Shown here: piece after piece, positions 47,198 to 56,374 of the stretch
Layout: the number at the start of each line of letters is the position of its first letter
Numbering within the stretch: position 1 is the stretch's first letter
Made by a program: the position numbers and the translations under genes
DNA from: Amycolatopsis dendrobii
GTDB taxonomy: Bacteria; Actinomycetota; Actinomycetes; Mycobacteriales; Pseudonocardiaceae
Direction of reading: 5' to 3'
NCBI RefSeq assembly: GCF_014145675.1
Contig: NZ_JACGZW010000005.1
Coordinates: forward strand, 1-64,000
DNA length: 64,000 nt
Notes under the pieces: generated by a model
Database searches by the model: none
Told to the model about the DNA's origin: nothing
The model's input: only the letters and a program-made list of their open reading frames with translations

Positions 47198-48310
47198 ATG
47201 TCCGGAATCGCAGCGGTCCGCCCCGACCTCGCGTGCCCGTCCTCGCTGTGGGCCGGCCCGCTCGGGCTGGGCACCTCCGCGGCGCGCATCGCGGCGCAGT
47301 TCGCGCCGTCCGGCGGGACGGATCCGGCCTACGCGGAACGGGAATGGGGCGACGGCAGCGCTTCGCCGCTGTACTGCCCGGCCGTGCGGCGGGTCGACGA
47401 CCCGCTCGCCGAGGAGGTGGACCGGCGGCTCGTCGCGTGGGCGGAGGACTGCGGGTTCGAGGGCGAGGGGCTGGACCAGATCGCGCGGGCCACCCTCGGC
47501 AGGCTGGTCATGCTCGCCCACCCGGACACCTCCGACCCCGACCGGCTGCTGATCGCCGCGCAGCTCAACGCGGTGTGGTGGGCGGCCGACGACTACTACG
47601 CCGACGACAGCTCCCTCGGCGCCTCGCCGACCGAGCTCCCGCCGCGGCTGGCGCTCGTCATGGCCGCGATGGACCCGGTCGCGCCCGCGGGCGAGTTCTC
47701 CGAGCCGCTGGAGCAGGCGCTGCGGGCCGATCCGATCCGGGTCGGGTTCCGCTCGGCGGTCGACCACCTCGGCAGGCACGGTTCGCCGGTGCTGGTCCAG
47801 CGGGTCTGCTACTCGACCTTCGCGATGTTCGTCAGCTGGGACGCCTACGCCGCGTGGCGCCACACCGGCCGCTACCCCCCGGCCTGGGAGTACCTCGCGG
47901 CCCGCCAGCACGACAGTTTCTACACGTCGATGACCCTCATCGACGCCGTCGGCGGGTACGAGCTGCCCGCGCCGTTCTACTACGACCCGCGCGTGCGGGA
48001 GGCGATGATGCGCGCGGGCACCGCGACGGTCCTGGTCAACGACCTCCATTCGGTGGCCAAGGACGCGGCCGACGAGAACCCGGTCTGCAACATGGTGCTC
48101 CAGATCGCCGCCGACCGGAACTGCCCGGTCTCCGAGGCGGTCGAGACCACGGTCGCGCTGCACAACAAGATCGTGCGCGAGTTCGAGGAGGGGCACCGCG
48201 CCCTGCTCTCGGTCCCGTCGCCGGAACTGCAGCGCTTCCTCGCCGGCGTCCGCGACTGGATGGGCGGCGGCTTCGAATGGCACGCCACGAACCCTCGCTA
48301 CCGATCCTGA
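47198..48310 (+). CDS. 2-methylisoborneol synthase (class I terpene cyclase)
   Basis: A 370-residue class I terpene synthase. The Asp-rich metal motif is [11 protein letters not shown] (about 125-135), the second metal motif is [14 protein letters not shown], and NPRY at the C-terminus is the Arg-Tyr pair. It is expected to cyclise 2-methyl-GPP to 2-methylisoborneol, the earthy odorant. The N-terminus before the cyclase fold is only about 60 residues and contains [13 protein letters not shown]; in Streptomyces a longer disordered N-terminus directs the enzyme into a Family 2B encapsulin, and this short segment may carry the minimal loading motif. Neighbouring methyltransferase and shell genes make the assignment firm. 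Confidence 0.93.
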   Translation: MSGIAAVRPDLACPSSLWAGPLGLGTSAARIAAQFAPSGGTDPAYAEREWGDGSASPLYCPAVRRVDDPLAEEVDRRLVAWAEDCGFEGEGLDQIARATLGRLVMLAHPDTSDPDRLLIAAQLNAVWWAADDYYADDSSLGASPTELPPRLALVMAAMDPVAPAGEFSEPLEQALRADPIRVGFRSAVDHLGRHGSPVLVQRVCYSTFAMFVSWDAYAAWRHTGRYPPAWEYLAARQHDSFYTSMTLIDAVGGYELPAPFYYDPRVREAMMRAGTATVLVNDLHSVAKDAADENPVCNMVLQIAADRNCPVSEAVETTVALHNKIVREFEEGHRALLSVPSPELQRFLAGVRDWMGGGFEWHATNPRYRS

Positions 48311-48361
48311 TCCCGCACTCCCGACCCCAGGCTTCGCAAACCCAGACAAGGTGGTTTCGCT

Positions 48362-49777
48362 GTGACTGTCACCGATCCGGTCGACTCCGCGGACGTGGAG
48401 GACCAGGAACCCTTGAGCCTAGGCCGCGCAGCGGCGCGGCAGCTGGCCACGACCACGAAGTCCGTGCCGCAGATGCAGGGCATCAGCACGCGGTGGCTGC
48501 TGAAGGTGCTGCCGTGGGTGGAGGTGTCCGCGGGCACGTACCGCGTCAACCGGCGGCTGTCCTACACCGTCGGCGACGGCCGGGTCACGTTCGTGACCAG
48601 CGGCTCCGAGGTCCGGGTCATCCCGCCCGAACTCGGCGAGCTCGCGCCGCTGCGCGGCTTCGACGACGAGGCGGCCCTGTCCGAGCTGGCCGGCCGGTTC
48701 GAGCAGCGCGAATACCAGCCGGGCGACGTGCTGGCCGAATTCGGCAGCCGCGCCGACCAGGTGTTCCTCGTCGCACACGGCAAGATCACGAAGGCGGGCG
48801 TCGGCGCCTACGGCGACCAGACCGTGCTCGGCACGCTCGTGGACGGCGACTACTTCGGCGAGAACGTGCTCACCACGTCGGACGGAATCTGGGAGTACAC
48901 CGCGAAAGCGGTCACCTCCGCGACCGTGCTGACGTTGTCGCGCCAGGAGTTCGAAGGCGTGCTGAACCGCTCGGAAACGCTGCGCGCCCACCTCGACGCG
49001 TTCATCGCGGGCGGAGACACGGCCCGCAACGAACACGGCGAGGCCGAGATCGCCCTCGCCGCGGGCCACGACGGCGAACCGCACCTGCCGGGCACCTTCG
49101 TCGACTACGACACTTCCCCGCGCGAGTACGAGCTGAGCGTGGCGCAGACCGTGCTGCGGGTCCACAGCCGGGTCGCCGACCTCTACAGCGAACCGATGAA
49201 CCAGACCGAGCAGCAGTTGCGGCTGACCGTCGAGGCGCTGCGGGAGCGGCAGGAGCACGAGCTCGTCAACAACGCCGACTTCGGCCTGCTGCACAACGCC
49301 GACTTCGACCAGCGCGTGCCCACCCGCACCGGCCCGCCGACGCCGGACGACTTCGACGAACTGCTCTCGCTGGTGTGGAAGGACCCCGGGTTCTTCCTCG
49401 CGCACCCGAAGACGATCGCCGCGTTCGGGCGGGAATGCAGCAAGGCCGGGATCTACCCCGGTTCGGTCGACCTCGGCGGCCACCAGGTGCCCGCGTGGCG
49501 CGGCGTGCCGATCCTGCCGTGCAACAAGATCCCGGTCACCGAGACCCGCACCAGCTCGGTGCTGCTGATGCGCACCGGCGAACAGGCCCAGGGCGTCGTC
49601 GGGCTGCACCAGACCGGGCTGCCGGACGAATACCAGCCGGGCCTCAACGTGCGGTTCATGGGCATCAGCGAAAAGGCCATCCTGTCCTACCTGGTCTCGG
49701 CCTACTATTCCGCCGCCGTCCTCGTGCCCGACGCGCTCGCCGTGCTGGAAGCCGCCGAAATCGGCCGGGAGGGCTGA
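48362..49777 (+). CDS. Family 2B encapsulin shell protein with cNMP-binding domain (copy 1)
   Basis: A 471-residue shell protein. The middle part (about 95-210) is a cyclic-nucleotide-binding-like domain inserted in the HK97-fold protein ([26 protein letters not shown]... GDYFGENVL). The HK97 part includes [57 protein letters not shown] and [24 protein letters not shown]. Family 2B encapsulins assemble T=1 compartments around 2-MIB synthase in Streptomyces; the cyclic-nucleotide domain decorates the shell exterior. GTG start follows AAGGTGG. The phosphate-cassette position reads FGENVL with no Arg, so true cAMP binding is uncertain. Confidence 0.92.
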   Translation: MTVTDPVDSADVEDQEPLSLGRAAARQLATTTKSVPQMQGISTRWLLKVLPWVEVSAGTYRVNRRLSYTVGDGRVTFVTSGSEVRVIPPELGELAPLRGFDDEAALSELAGRFEQREYQPGDVLAEFGSRADQVFLVAHGKITKAGVGAYGDQTVLGTLVDGDYFGENVLTTSDGIWEYTAKAVTSATVLTLSRQEFEGVLNRSETLRAHLDAFIAGGDTARNEHGEAEIALAAGHDGEPHLPGTFVDYDTSPREYELSVAQTVLRVHSRVADLYSEPMNQTEQQLRLTVEALRERQEHELVNNADFGLLHNADFDQRVPTRTGPPTPDDFDELLSLVWKDPGFFLAHPKTIAAFGRECSKAGIYPGSVDLGGHQVPAWRGVPILPCNKIPVTETRTSSVLLMRTGEQAQGVVGLHQTGLPDEYQPGLNVRFMGISEKAILSYLVSAYYSAAVLVPDALAVLEAAEIGREG

Positions 49778-49782
49778 GCCCG

Positions 49783-51177
49783 GTGCCCGGCACGGAACAA
49801 ACGGACCGGCAGGAGCAGCTCTCCCTCGGCGTCAAGGCGGCCCGCACCCTCGCCACGACCACCAAATCGCTGCCGCAGATGCGCTCGATCACCCCGCGGT
49901 GGCTGCTGTCGCAGCTGCCGTGGGTCGAGGTGCCCGGCGGCAGCTACCGGGTCAACCGGCGGCTCGCCTACACCGTCGGCGACGGCAAGGTGAGTTTCTT
50001 CCAGACCGGGCCGCGGGTGCAGGTCGTCCCGTTGGAGCTCGCCGAAATCGAGCTGCTGCGCGGCTTCGCCGACGAAACCGCGCTCGGCGCGCTGGCCGAC
50101 GCGTTCGAACAGCGCGAATTCGAGGCGGGCAGCACGCTCGTGACCGCCGGGCAGCCGCTGGACCAGCTCGTCCTCGTCGTGCACGGCAAGGTCACCCGGC
50201 ACGGCGAGGGGCGCTACGGCGCGGAGACCCACCTCGGCACCGCGACCGACGGCGATCATTTCGGCGGCGAACTCCTCTCCGGCGACGACGCCGCCTGGGG
50301 TTTCACCGCCCGCGCCGCCACCAGGGTGGTCGCGCTGGTGCTGCCCGGCGCTTCGTACGCCCGGCTCAACGGCAGGCTCGACTCCCTGCGCGCGCACGTC
50401 GCGCAGGCAGTGTCCCAGCCGCGGAAACCGCAGAACCGCAAGGGCGAGGCGAACATCGACCTGTCCGCGGGCCACGACGGCGAACCGGTCCTCGCCGGGA
50501 CGTACGTCGACTACGAGCCCTCGCCGCGCGAGTACGACCTCGCCGTGGCGCAGACGGTCCTGCGGGTGCACAACCGCGTCACCGATCTGTACAACGACCC
50601 GATGAACCAGTTCGAGCAGCAATTGCGGCTCACCGTCGAGGCGCTGCGGGAACGGCAGGAACACGAACTGGTCAACAATCCGGATTTCGGCCTGCTGCAC
50701 AATGCCGACCTCAAATCCCGGATCACCACCCGCACCGGCCCGCCGACGCCGGGCGATCTCGACGAACTGCTCTGCCGGCGCCGCAAAACGCGCTTGTTCC
50801 TCGCGCATCCGCGGGCGATCGCGGCTATCGGGCGGGAATGCACGAGGGCGGGCATTTACCCGGAGCCGGTCGTGGTGGACGGGAAACGCGTCACCGCGTG
50901 GCGCGGCGTCCCGATCCTGCCGTGCGACAAAATCCCGGTGAGCGAGGCAGGCACCACCTCGGTGCTCGCGATGCGCACCGGGGAAGACGACGCGGGCGTC
51001 ATCGGATTGCGGCCGAAAAACCTCTCCGACGAATACCGGCCGGGCCTGAATGTGCGGTTCATGGGAATCAACGACCGCGCGGTGTCGTCCTATTTGGTCA
51101 GTGCCTATCACTCCGTCGCGGTTCTCGTGCCGGACGCGCTGGGGATTCTCGACGACGTCGAGGTGGCCCGCGCCTGA
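49783..51177 (+). CDS. Family 2B encapsulin shell protein with cNMP-binding domain (copy 2)
   Basis: A 464-residue paralogue of the preceding shell protein, five bases downstream. The N-terminal [28 protein letters not shown] and the HK97 segments ([67 protein letters not shown]) are strongly conserved between copies. The cyclic-nucleotide-binding-like domain is the most divergent part: the cassette reads [18 protein letters not shown] instead of [18 protein letters not shown]. The linker [12 protein letters not shown] is more basic than copy 1. GTG at 49783 follows GGGAGG. Two shell genes imply mixed shells, two compartment types or conditional use. Confidence 0.92.
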   Translation: MPGTEQTDRQEQLSLGVKAARTLATTTKSLPQMRSITPRWLLSQLPWVEVPGGSYRVNRRLAYTVGDGKVSFFQTGPRVQVVPLELAEIELLRGFADETALGALADAFEQREFEAGSTLVTAGQPLDQLVLVVHGKVTRHGEGRYGAETHLGTATDGDHFGGELLSGDDAAWGFTARAATRVVALVLPGASYARLNGRLDSLRAHVAQAVSQPRKPQNRKGEANIDLSAGHDGEPVLAGTYVDYEPSPREYDLAVAQTVLRVHNRVTDLYNDPMNQFEQQLRLTVEALRERQEHELVNNPDFGLLHNADLKSRITTRTGPPTPGDLDELLCRRRKTRLFLAHPRAIAAIGRECTRAGIYPEPVVVDGKRVTAWRGVPILPCDKIPVSEAGTTSVLAMRTGEDDAGVIGLRPKNLSDEYRPGLNVRFMGINDRAVSSYLVSAYHSVAVLVPDALGILDDVEVARA

Positions 51178-51267
51178 ACCGGCTCCGATGCCCGCCGGAA
51201 GCGTGTCGCTCCCGGCGGGCATCGGGGTGTCAGCGGCGGATGTGCTTGCCGGGCAAGCGTCCGCGCG

Positions 51268-51804
51268 TCAACGGTAGATGTGCTTCTCCGGCAAGCGAAC
51301 CGTCACGAACCCGTTCGCGAAGTTCGCCTCCACCTGAGCCGATTCCTGGGCGTCGGGCATCGCGTTCTTGCACGTGATTCCCGGCCCGTGCCCGGACATC
51401 AGTTCCGAGCAGGGGCCCTCGTAGTGGTCGGGCAGGCCGAGGTTGTGGCCGATCTCGTGGGCGATGATCCTGGTCGGGTCGTTGCCCTCGGCGACCTGCT
51501 GGGTGTCGATGTAGATGTCGCCGGTGCCGTGCCCGTCGGTCTGGGTGTAGGAACCGCCGCCGGTGGTTTCGTGCATGATGATGGTCGCGGCGCCGCCGCT
51601 GTTGAGGTGCACGTTGTGCACGGAGTTGTTCCAGTTCGCCGCGGCCTGGGTGGCCTCGGCCTGGTAGTCGGGCAGTCCGCTGGCGTCGTAGTACAGCTCG
51701 ACCGCGTCCAGCGGGGCGGCGGACGCCGCACCCGCTCCGGTGAGCGGCAGCACCAAGGCGGCGGCCGCGCCCGCGGCCAGCCGGCCGAAGCGTTGCAGGA
51801 TCAT
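51268..51804 (-). CDS. Secreted snapalysin-type zinc metalloprotease
   Basis: A 178-residue protein with a Sec signal peptide (about 1-30; Arg, then AAGAAAALVLPLTGAGAASAA) and a mature M7 snapalysin-like domain. The zinc motif HEIGHNLGLPDH has two His and a Asp/His third ligand region, and LMSGHGPG follows as the Met-turn. Two Cys pairs (PCSELMSG and ITCKNA) could form a disulfide. Such small proteases are abundant in culture fluids of streptomycetes. It is transcribed in the opposite direction to the encapsulin operon; their ends are 90 bp apart. Confidence 0.9.
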   Translation of the reverse strand: MILQRFGRLAAGAAAALVLPLTGAGAASAAPLDAVELYYDASGLPDYQAEATQAAANWNNSVHNVHLNSGGAATIIMHETTGGGSYTQTDGHGTGDIYIDTQQVAEGNDPTRIIAHEIGHNLGLPDHYEGPCSELMSGHGPGITCKNAMPDAQESAQVEANFANGFVTVRLPEKHIYR

Positions 51805-51841
51805 GGTTTTTCCTCTCCGAAGGAGGGTTTCCTGGGCAGGG

Positions 51842-52537
51842 TCAGCTTCCGATCTGCTGCTGGATCCACGACATGTACTGGGCGATGCCGGTGTAGAGGG
51901 TGGTGGTGGCGCATTCGCCGCCGTTGTCGCCGGGGCCGTGGGTTTCGCCTACCAGCGTCCAGTTCCCGGTCGTGCCGACGATCGCCGGGCCGCCGGAGTC
52001 GCCGTGGCAGGCCGAATGCGAGTAGTCGCCGGAGATGCAGACGTCGCCCGAACCGCCGCCGCCCTCCGCGCACGCGCTGCTGTCGAGGACCTGGAGGTCG
52101 ATCTGCTGCAGGGTTTGCGGCGTCTGGCAGTTGGGCCAGCTCGTGCAGCCCCAGCCGAGCAGCCGCGCGCCCGTTCCCGGCGACGGGTTGCTCTGCGCCA
52201 TCGCGACCGGTGCGGACTGGGCGGGCTGGCTCAGGTGCATCATGGTGAGATCGGTGCCCGGGTCGGTGGTCACGTTGTCGATCTGGCCGACTTCGCCGGA
52301 GTTGATGTCGGTGGAACCGATCCGCGCTTGCGAAGCCTGGCCGCAGTGGTGCGCGGTGATGATCCACTGGGGTGCGACGAGGCTTCCGCCGCAGCCGTTG
52401 TCCAGCGACACCATGAACGAGTAGGTTTCGGTGGCGTCGCTGCCGCCGATGATGGCCGGCTGCGCCGCGACCGCCGGCGCGGCCACTCCGAACAAGAGGG
52501 CGGCCGCGCCCATCATCGTCAGCAATATTTTCCGCAT
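51842..52537 (-). CDS. Secreted trypsin-like serine protease
   Basis: A 231-residue S1 protease with a signal peptide (MRKILLTMMGAAALLFGVAAPAVAA). The mature start AIIGGSDAT fits the IVGG-type N-terminus; the catalytic triad is His in ITAHHCG, Asp in GTDLTMMHL, and Ser in CHGDSGGPA. Asp preceding the Ser loop (DYSHSACHGDSGG) suggests trypsin-like specificity. ATG at 52537 has GGAAGGG upstream; an in-frame ATG 15 bases earlier is less likely. It lies 37 bp upstream of the snapalysin gene on the same strand, probably co-transcribed. Confidence 0.9.
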   Translation of the reverse strand: MRKILLTMMGAAALLFGVAAPAVAAQPAIIGGSDATETYSFMVSLDNGCGGSLVAPQWIITAHHCGQASQARIGSTDINSGEVGQIDNVTTDPGTDLTMMHLSQPAQSAPVAMAQSNPSPGTGARLLGWGCTSWPNCQTPQTLQQIDLQVLDSSACAEGGGGSGDVCISGDYSHSACHGDSGGPAIVGTTGNWTLVGETHGPGDNGGECATTTLYTGIAQYMSWIQQQIGS

Positions 52538-52987
52538 CGCTTTCCCTTCCATAGCAGCCATTCCCGCCAATCGCGGGAGTGGACTTCGGCCGGGATACGG
52601 CCGGGGACGACTTCGCGGGCGCCGGGCCCGCGACGGAAACCACAGAGTCCCAGGGCCGCCGGAGTCCGAACACCGTCGAAAGGAGGGATACGGCCGGACG
52701 CCGAACCGTGCGCGGCGGCACGAACCTCGATTACCGGGATGAACCGAACGCGGAATTAGGCGTTCCGTCCGGCGTCCGCGCTGTTCAACGAGCCGCTAAT
52801 GGATCGGATGCGGCGAGAACGGAACTTCCGTTGAGCGGACGGCGGGAGCCACTGAACAGCAAAGCCGAACGGGATTCGCGACTTTCGTGGGTATAAGAGA
52901 TTGCCAAGCGTCCCTAAACTGCGAATTGCGCCCGCATTCGCTGACCGCGGTGCGCCATCGTCCTATTCGCAAGAAACGGAGATGTGC
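52538..52987. promoter_or_regulatory. Divergent promoter region between two secreted protease genes
   Basis: About 450 bp with no supported gene. It must hold promoters for the - strand trypsin-like gene and the + strand S1 protease. GAACGGAACTTCCGTTGAG near 52819 contains a small palindrome, and GGGTATAAGAGATTGCC near 52890 is the most AT-rich part, about 95 bp before the + strand gene. No clear -35/-10 pair can be assigned. Confidence 0.4.
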
Positions 52988-54058
52988 ATGATCCCAGCAC
53001 TCAGTCAAAGACACGGCGGACGCGGCGGTATCGCCTTCGCCGCGGCGGTTCTGGCCGCTGGATCAGTTTTCGCCGCCTCGGGCGTCGCGGCCGCCCAGCC
53101 CTCGACGGCACCGCTGAACGCGCGAGCCGCGACCGCCATGTCCGCCAGCATCGCCAAGTCGCTCGGCGACCGCACCGTCGGCTCGTTCTACGACCAGGCC
53201 AGTTCGAGCCTGACGGTCACCGTCACCGACCAGGCCGCCGCCGACCAGGTCCGCGCGGCGGGCGCGACGCCGAAGTTCGTGAAGTACCGTGCGTCCCAGC
53301 TGAAAGCCGTGACCGCGGAACTGGCCCGCACAGCGAGCGTCCCCGGCACCGCGTGGCGCGTCGACCCGCGGACCGGACAGGTCCTCGTCACCGCCGATTC
53401 GACGGTCACCGGAGCCAAGCTCGCCCAGGTGACCAACGCCGTCCACCGCTTCGGCGACAAAGCCCGTTTCGCGAAGACGAAGGGCAAACTGCGCCCGCTG
53501 ATCAGCGGCGGCGACGCGATCTGGGGCCAGGGCCTGCGCTGCTCGCTGGGCTTCAACGTGCACACCTCGAGCGGCCAGCCCGCGATCCTGACCGCCGGGC
53601 ACTGCGGCGTGGCCACCAACGACTGGTGGGCCGACCAAGGCAACTCGCAGCACATCGCCAGCACGTCCGGCGCGAACTTCCCGGGCACTGACTACTCGTA
53701 CGCCACCTACGACGCCGGCGTCGACGCCCCCAGCGCCGTGAACACCGGCCAGCAAATCACCGCGGCGGGCGACGCGACCGTCGGCGAAACCGTCACCCGG
53801 AGCGGCTCGACCACCGGCGTGCACGACGGCCAGGTCACCGGGCTGAACGCCACGGTGAACTACCAGGAAGGCAGCGTGAGCGGCCTGATCGACACGACAG
53901 TCTGCGCGGAACCCGGCGACAGCGGCGGCTCGCTGTTCGACGGAGCCACCGCACTGGGCCTCACCTCAGGCGGCAGCGGAGACTGCAATTCCGGCGGAGA
54001 AACCTTCTTCCAGCCGGTCCCCGCGGCACTGAGCGCCTACGGATTGGTTCTGCCGTAA
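52988..54058 (+). CDS. Secreted streptogrisin/alpha-lytic-type serine protease with prodomain
   Basis: A 356-residue preproprotease: signal peptide (about 1-38), alpha-lytic-type prodomain (about 50-165; VGSFYDQASSSLTVTV, WRVDPRTGQVLVTAD), then the mature S1E-type domain from about 168 (ISGGDAIWG). Catalytic residues: His in LTAGHCG, Asp in GTDYSYATY, Ser in CAEPGDSGGSLF. The prodomain acts as a folding chaperone and is removed autocatalytically. The ATG at 52988 is six bases after GGAG; an ATG two codons earlier abuts the site. It is divergent from the trypsin-like gene and followed by a long perfect hairpin. Confidence 0.92.
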   Translation: MIPALSQRHGGRGGIAFAAAVLAAGSVFAASGVAAAQPSTAPLNARAATAMSASIAKSLGDRTVGSFYDQASSSLTVTVTDQAAADQVRAAGATPKFVKYRASQLKAVTAELARTASVPGTAWRVDPRTGQVLVTADSTVTGAKLAQVTNAVHRFGDKARFAKTKGKLRPLISGGDAIWGQGLRCSLGFNVHTSSGQPAILTAGHCGVATNDWWADQGNSQHIASTSGANFPGTDYSYATYDAGVDAPSAVNTGQQITAAGDATVGETVTRSGSTTGVHDGQVTGLNATVNYQEGSVSGLIDTTVCAEPGDSGGSLFDGATALGLTSGGSGDCNSGGETFFQPVPAALSAYGLVLP

Positions 54059-54081
54059 GCCGCCCCCTCACGACCGCCACA

Positions 54082-54136
54082 GTCTGTGAAGGGCCCCTTG
54101 AGGGAATCAGATTCCCTCAAGGGGCCCTTCACAGAC
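54082..54136. terminator. Perfect 26-bp inverted repeat with 3-nt loop
   Basis: The left arm (54082-54107, starting GTCTGTGAAGGGCCCCTTG) is the exact reverse complement of the right arm (54111-54136); the loop is CAG. It lies 24 bp after the S1 protease stop and would be a very strong terminator. The GTGAAGGGCCCCTTGAGGG core looks like a dispersed REP-like element; a relative occurs at 37343-37390. Confidence 0.75.
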
Positions 54137-54150
54137 CACCGCCACCGCCG

Positions 54151-54262
54151 CGACGCACCCAACGCGGCGTTCGGTGCATCCCACGCACCCAATGCGGCAT
54201 TCGGTGCATCCCACGCACCCAATGCGGCATTCGGTGCATCCCACGCACCCAATGCCACATTG
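54151..54262. repeat. 30-bp tandem repeat, about 3.7 copies, each a palindrome
   Basis: The copies at 54181-54210 and 54211-54240 are identical; 54151-54180 differs at three or four bases, and 54241-54262 is partial and diverged. Each unit contains the near-palindrome GCACC-x-AATGC-x-GCATT-x-GGTGC. Both strands have open frames through it (HAPNAAFGAS repeats), but no ribosome site supports a protein. It lies between two long hairpins. Confidence 0.8.
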
Positions 54263-54399
54263 GGGCGCTCAACCGCAGCCGCGACCCCCCACCGCAACCA
54301 GCCACCCAAGCCGCGCACACCCACCGCCAAACCGCAGCCAACGCACCCAACCCATCCAGGCGCCCACACCTCCCCCACCCCCGATACAAAGCCAAAAAC

Positions 54400-54458
54400 A
54401 CGGCGCGGGGGTGCTTGTCAAGGCATCTTTCCCGCCTTGACAAGCACCCCCGCGCCGT
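54400..54458. terminator. Perfect 25-bp inverted repeat
   Basis: ACGGCGCGGGGGTGCTTG... (54400-54424) is exactly complementary to 54434-54458 around the 9-nt loop ATCTTTCCC. It lies 77 bp past the end of the - strand mbtH and serves convergent transcription from both sides. It is probably another dispersed hairpin family used as a terminator. Confidence 0.75.
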
Positions 54459-54534
54459 AGTCACACTCAAAAATCGGGGTGCCCAAGCAACCACTCACGA
54501 AGCAATGTCGCCGCCAGGCGACGAGCCGCCCCGC

Positions 54535-54732
54535 TCACTCAGCCGCCATCCGCTCCCGAAGACTCCGCGGCCGCATATCCGTCCACACCTCGTCGACGTG
54601 CCGCATGCACTCCTCCCGGCTCCCCCGGGTCCCGTCACTCCGCCACCCGGCCGGAATCTCCTTGTCCGCGGGCCACAACGAATACTGCTCCTCGTCATTC
54701 ACCAAAACCTGAAACACAGCACCCTCGTCCAT
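54535..54732 (-). CDS. mbtH: MbtH-like NRPS chaperone (second copy)
   Basis: A 65-residue MbtH-family protein with [14 protein letters not shown] and [25 protein letters not shown] lies six bases before the ATG, 12 bases after the stop of the MFS gene, so it is the last gene of the NRPS-MFS-mbtH operon. It is about 60% identical by eye to the MbtH at 37424-37633. It probably activates the adenylation domains of the large NRPS upstream, possibly with cross-talk between loci. Confidence 0.95.
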   Translation of the reverse strand: MDEGAVFQVLVNDEEQYSLWPADKEIPAGWRSDGTRGSREECMRHVDEVWTDMRPRSLRERMAAE

Positions 54733-54744
54733 GAAATTCTCCTT

Positions 54745-55986
54745 TCACTGACCAGAAGTCTCTTCAAGCTCCCGAACCCGGGGCGCCGCAGGCAACCCGC
54801 GCAAAGTCCGGCTGAACGTAGTCGCCAAAGTGACCGCCGCGATAGACCCGGTACACGTCAACACAGCAGGCACCGCGGGCAACGCCTCGACAAGCCACCC
54901 ACCCAACGCGGGCCCGGCAGCGGCAGCCAACCCGCTGGCAACCCCGAGCACTCCCCCGAGCCGCCCGCGCAACTCATCCGGAGTGGACAGCAACTGATAA
55001 GCAGCAATAGCAGTATTAGCCGCAGGAGGCAAAAACGCAACAGCCGCGAACAACACCCCCAGCACATATCCATTGTGGACGAACACGGCGAGCGGAGTCA
55101 GCACAGTCAGCGCCCAGAACACCCCGATGACCAACCCGTGCGCACTGACCCGCCGATGCAAATAGGGCGCGGCCAACGACCCGAGAATCCCCCCGGCCCC
55201 CAGCATCGCCGCCATCACACCGATCTCCCCGGACGGCACCCCCCGCTCATTAGCCAGCACGATGATCACCAGATAATAAGCGGAAAAGAACAGATTCAAA
55301 CAGACCACGCACAAAACGGTCGCCCGCAGCGGAGGACGGGTCCACACCCACCGAAGCCCCTCGGCGATCTCCCGCCCGAGATGCTTGGGCGGCCCGTTCT
55401 CCGCCCGTTCCGGCCGCCGAGGCAACCGGACGAACAGCAACGACAAGAACGCGAACACATGCGCGGCCACGTCGAAGAGGAACGGCACCGCCCGCCCCAC
55501 CGCGAAGAGGAACCCGCCGAGCGCAGTCCCCGACAACTGCCCCGCACTGGTCCGAGCGGCATTCATCGCCACCGCCGAAGGAACCTGCTCCTCAGCCACC
55601 AACCGCGGCAGACTGGCCTCCTCGGCCGGCTCGAACAACGCCCGGCTCAACCCCATCACGACGGCCACCGCGACGAGCATCCACACTTCCGCGACGCCCC
55701 AGTGCAACGCGAGCACCAATCCGCCCGCCGCGACCGCCTGCGCCGCCTCGCACCCGAGCATGATCCGCTTGCGCGGCCACCGGTCCACCAGCGCCCCCGC
55801 GGGCAACCCGGCGACCAGCTGACTGATCGCGACCGCCCCGAGCACCAGCCCCGACTGCGCGGCCGACCCGGTGAGCGCCAGCACCAGCAACGGAAACGCG
55901 ATGGTGGTCGTGCTGAACCCGGCTTCGGAGACGGCCTGGCCGGTCCAGAGAAGCCGATAGTCGCGGTTGCCCGCGATCCCGCTCAT
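54745..55986 (-). CDS. MFS exporter (EntS/MFS_3-like)
   Basis: A 413-residue major facilitator with about 12 hydrophobic helices; GALVDRWPRKRIMLGCE is MFS motif A and GLSRALFEPAEEASLPRLV is typical of MFS_3/EntS-like exporters. The ATG at 55986 (MSGIAGNRDYRLLW) follows GGGGAGG and overlaps the stop of the preceding tiny ORF (ATGA). It is a different subfamily member from the exporter at 25574-26914. It probably exports the product of the NRPS at 56371 and beyond. Its start region is the template for a ladder of duplicated start sites upstream. Confidence 0.9.
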   Translation of the reverse strand: MSGIAGNRDYRLLWTGQAVSEAGFSTTTIAFPLLVLALTGSAAQSGLVLGAVAISQLVAGLPAGALVDRWPRKRIMLGCEAAQAVAAGGLVLALHWGVAEVWMLVAVAVVMGLSRALFEPAEEASLPRLVAEEQVPSAVAMNAARTSAGQLSGTALGGFLFAVGRAVPFLFDVAAHVFAFLSLLFVRLPRRPERAENGPPKHLGREIAEGLRWVWTRPPLRATVLCVVCLNLFFSAYYLVIIVLANERGVPSGEIGVMAAMLGAGGILGSLAAPYLHRRVSAHGLVIGVFWALTVLTPLAVFVHNGYVLGVLFAAVAFLPPAANTAIAAYQLLSTPDELRGRLGGVLGVASGLAAAAGPALGGWLVEALPAVPAVLTCTGSIAAVTLATTFSRTLRGLPAAPRVRELEETSGQ

Positions 55987-56267
55987 GCCCCGCCTCCCCA
56001 AGCTTCCGCAGGACGGGCCTCAGTCGCGCCCCTCGCGACGGCGCCCACCTGAGCGGCCTGCTGTGGCCAGTCGTGCCTGACTACCCGGCTCATGCCTTGT
56101 CCCCTCCGACAGTCAGCGGCAACACCCGGCACGACAGACCAGCTCTCACCAAGAAGCCCGCTCGTGCCCCGGCATTCCGCGGCAACAGCACACGCCGCCG
56201 AACCGAATGCGGCGAACCAGCCCTCAGGCCCGGTTTGGCGACGGCCCGTCCCGAGAATCCCGCTCAT
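55983..56267 (-). CDS. Tiny coupled ORF B upstream of the MFS gene
   Basis: A 94-residue frame whose ATG overlaps the stop of tiny ORF A and whose stop overlaps the MFS start, both ATGA. It opens MSGILGTGRR, like MSGTLGKGR of ORF A and MSGIAGNRD of the MFS protein, and contains two more degenerate copies (TSGLLGES near residue 35 and GMSRVVRHDW near residue 58). Cys-containing, Ala/Gly-rich, no recognisable fold. A CGGAGGG ribosome site precedes the ATG. It is most likely a product of tandem duplication of the start region, kept open because it couples translation. Confidence 0.45.
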   Translation of the reverse strand: MSGILGTGRRQTGPEGWFAAFGSAACAVAAECRGTSGLLGESWSVVPGVAADCRRGQGMSRVVRHDWPQQAAQVGAVARGATEARPAEAWGGGA

Positions 56268-56370
56268 CGCCCGTCCCTCCGACAACCAACGCCGCTAGCG
56301 CACACCGCATCGGACGCTGCGGACCATGCTTCCGAACCGGCTTGGCAACGCCCCTTGCCGAGAGTCCCGC

Positions 56371-56374
<4 letters not shown>
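55986..56374 (-). repeat. Ladder of duplicated translation-start units
   Basis: On the - strand, start-like blocks ATGAGCGGG-n-TTCTCGG occur at 56374, 56267, 56165 (degenerate, ACGAGCGGG) and 56093, before the real MFS start at 55986. Spacings are 107, 102, 72 and 107 nt. Several copies carry TGTCGGAGGG just upstream as a ribosome site. Confidence 0.7.
56264..56374 (-). CDS. Tiny coupled ORF A downstream of the NRPS
   Basis: A 36-residue frame with ATG overlapping the stop of the large NRPS (ATGA) and stop overlapping the ATG of ORF B. It reads MSGTLGKGRCQAGSEAW and so on, and is a divergent copy of the same start-site unit as ORF B. No function can be assigned. Confidence 0.4.

Noticed and set aside
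54151..54262. Regular 30-bp repeats considered as a CRISPR array
   Set aside because: Copies are directly adjacent with no unique spacers and no cas genes are nearby; it is a simple tandem repeat.
54086..54460. Open frames through the 30-bp repeat (HAPNAAFGAS-type proteins) on both strands
   Set aside because: No ribosome site, periodic open frames follow from a 30-nt period, and both strands are equally open.
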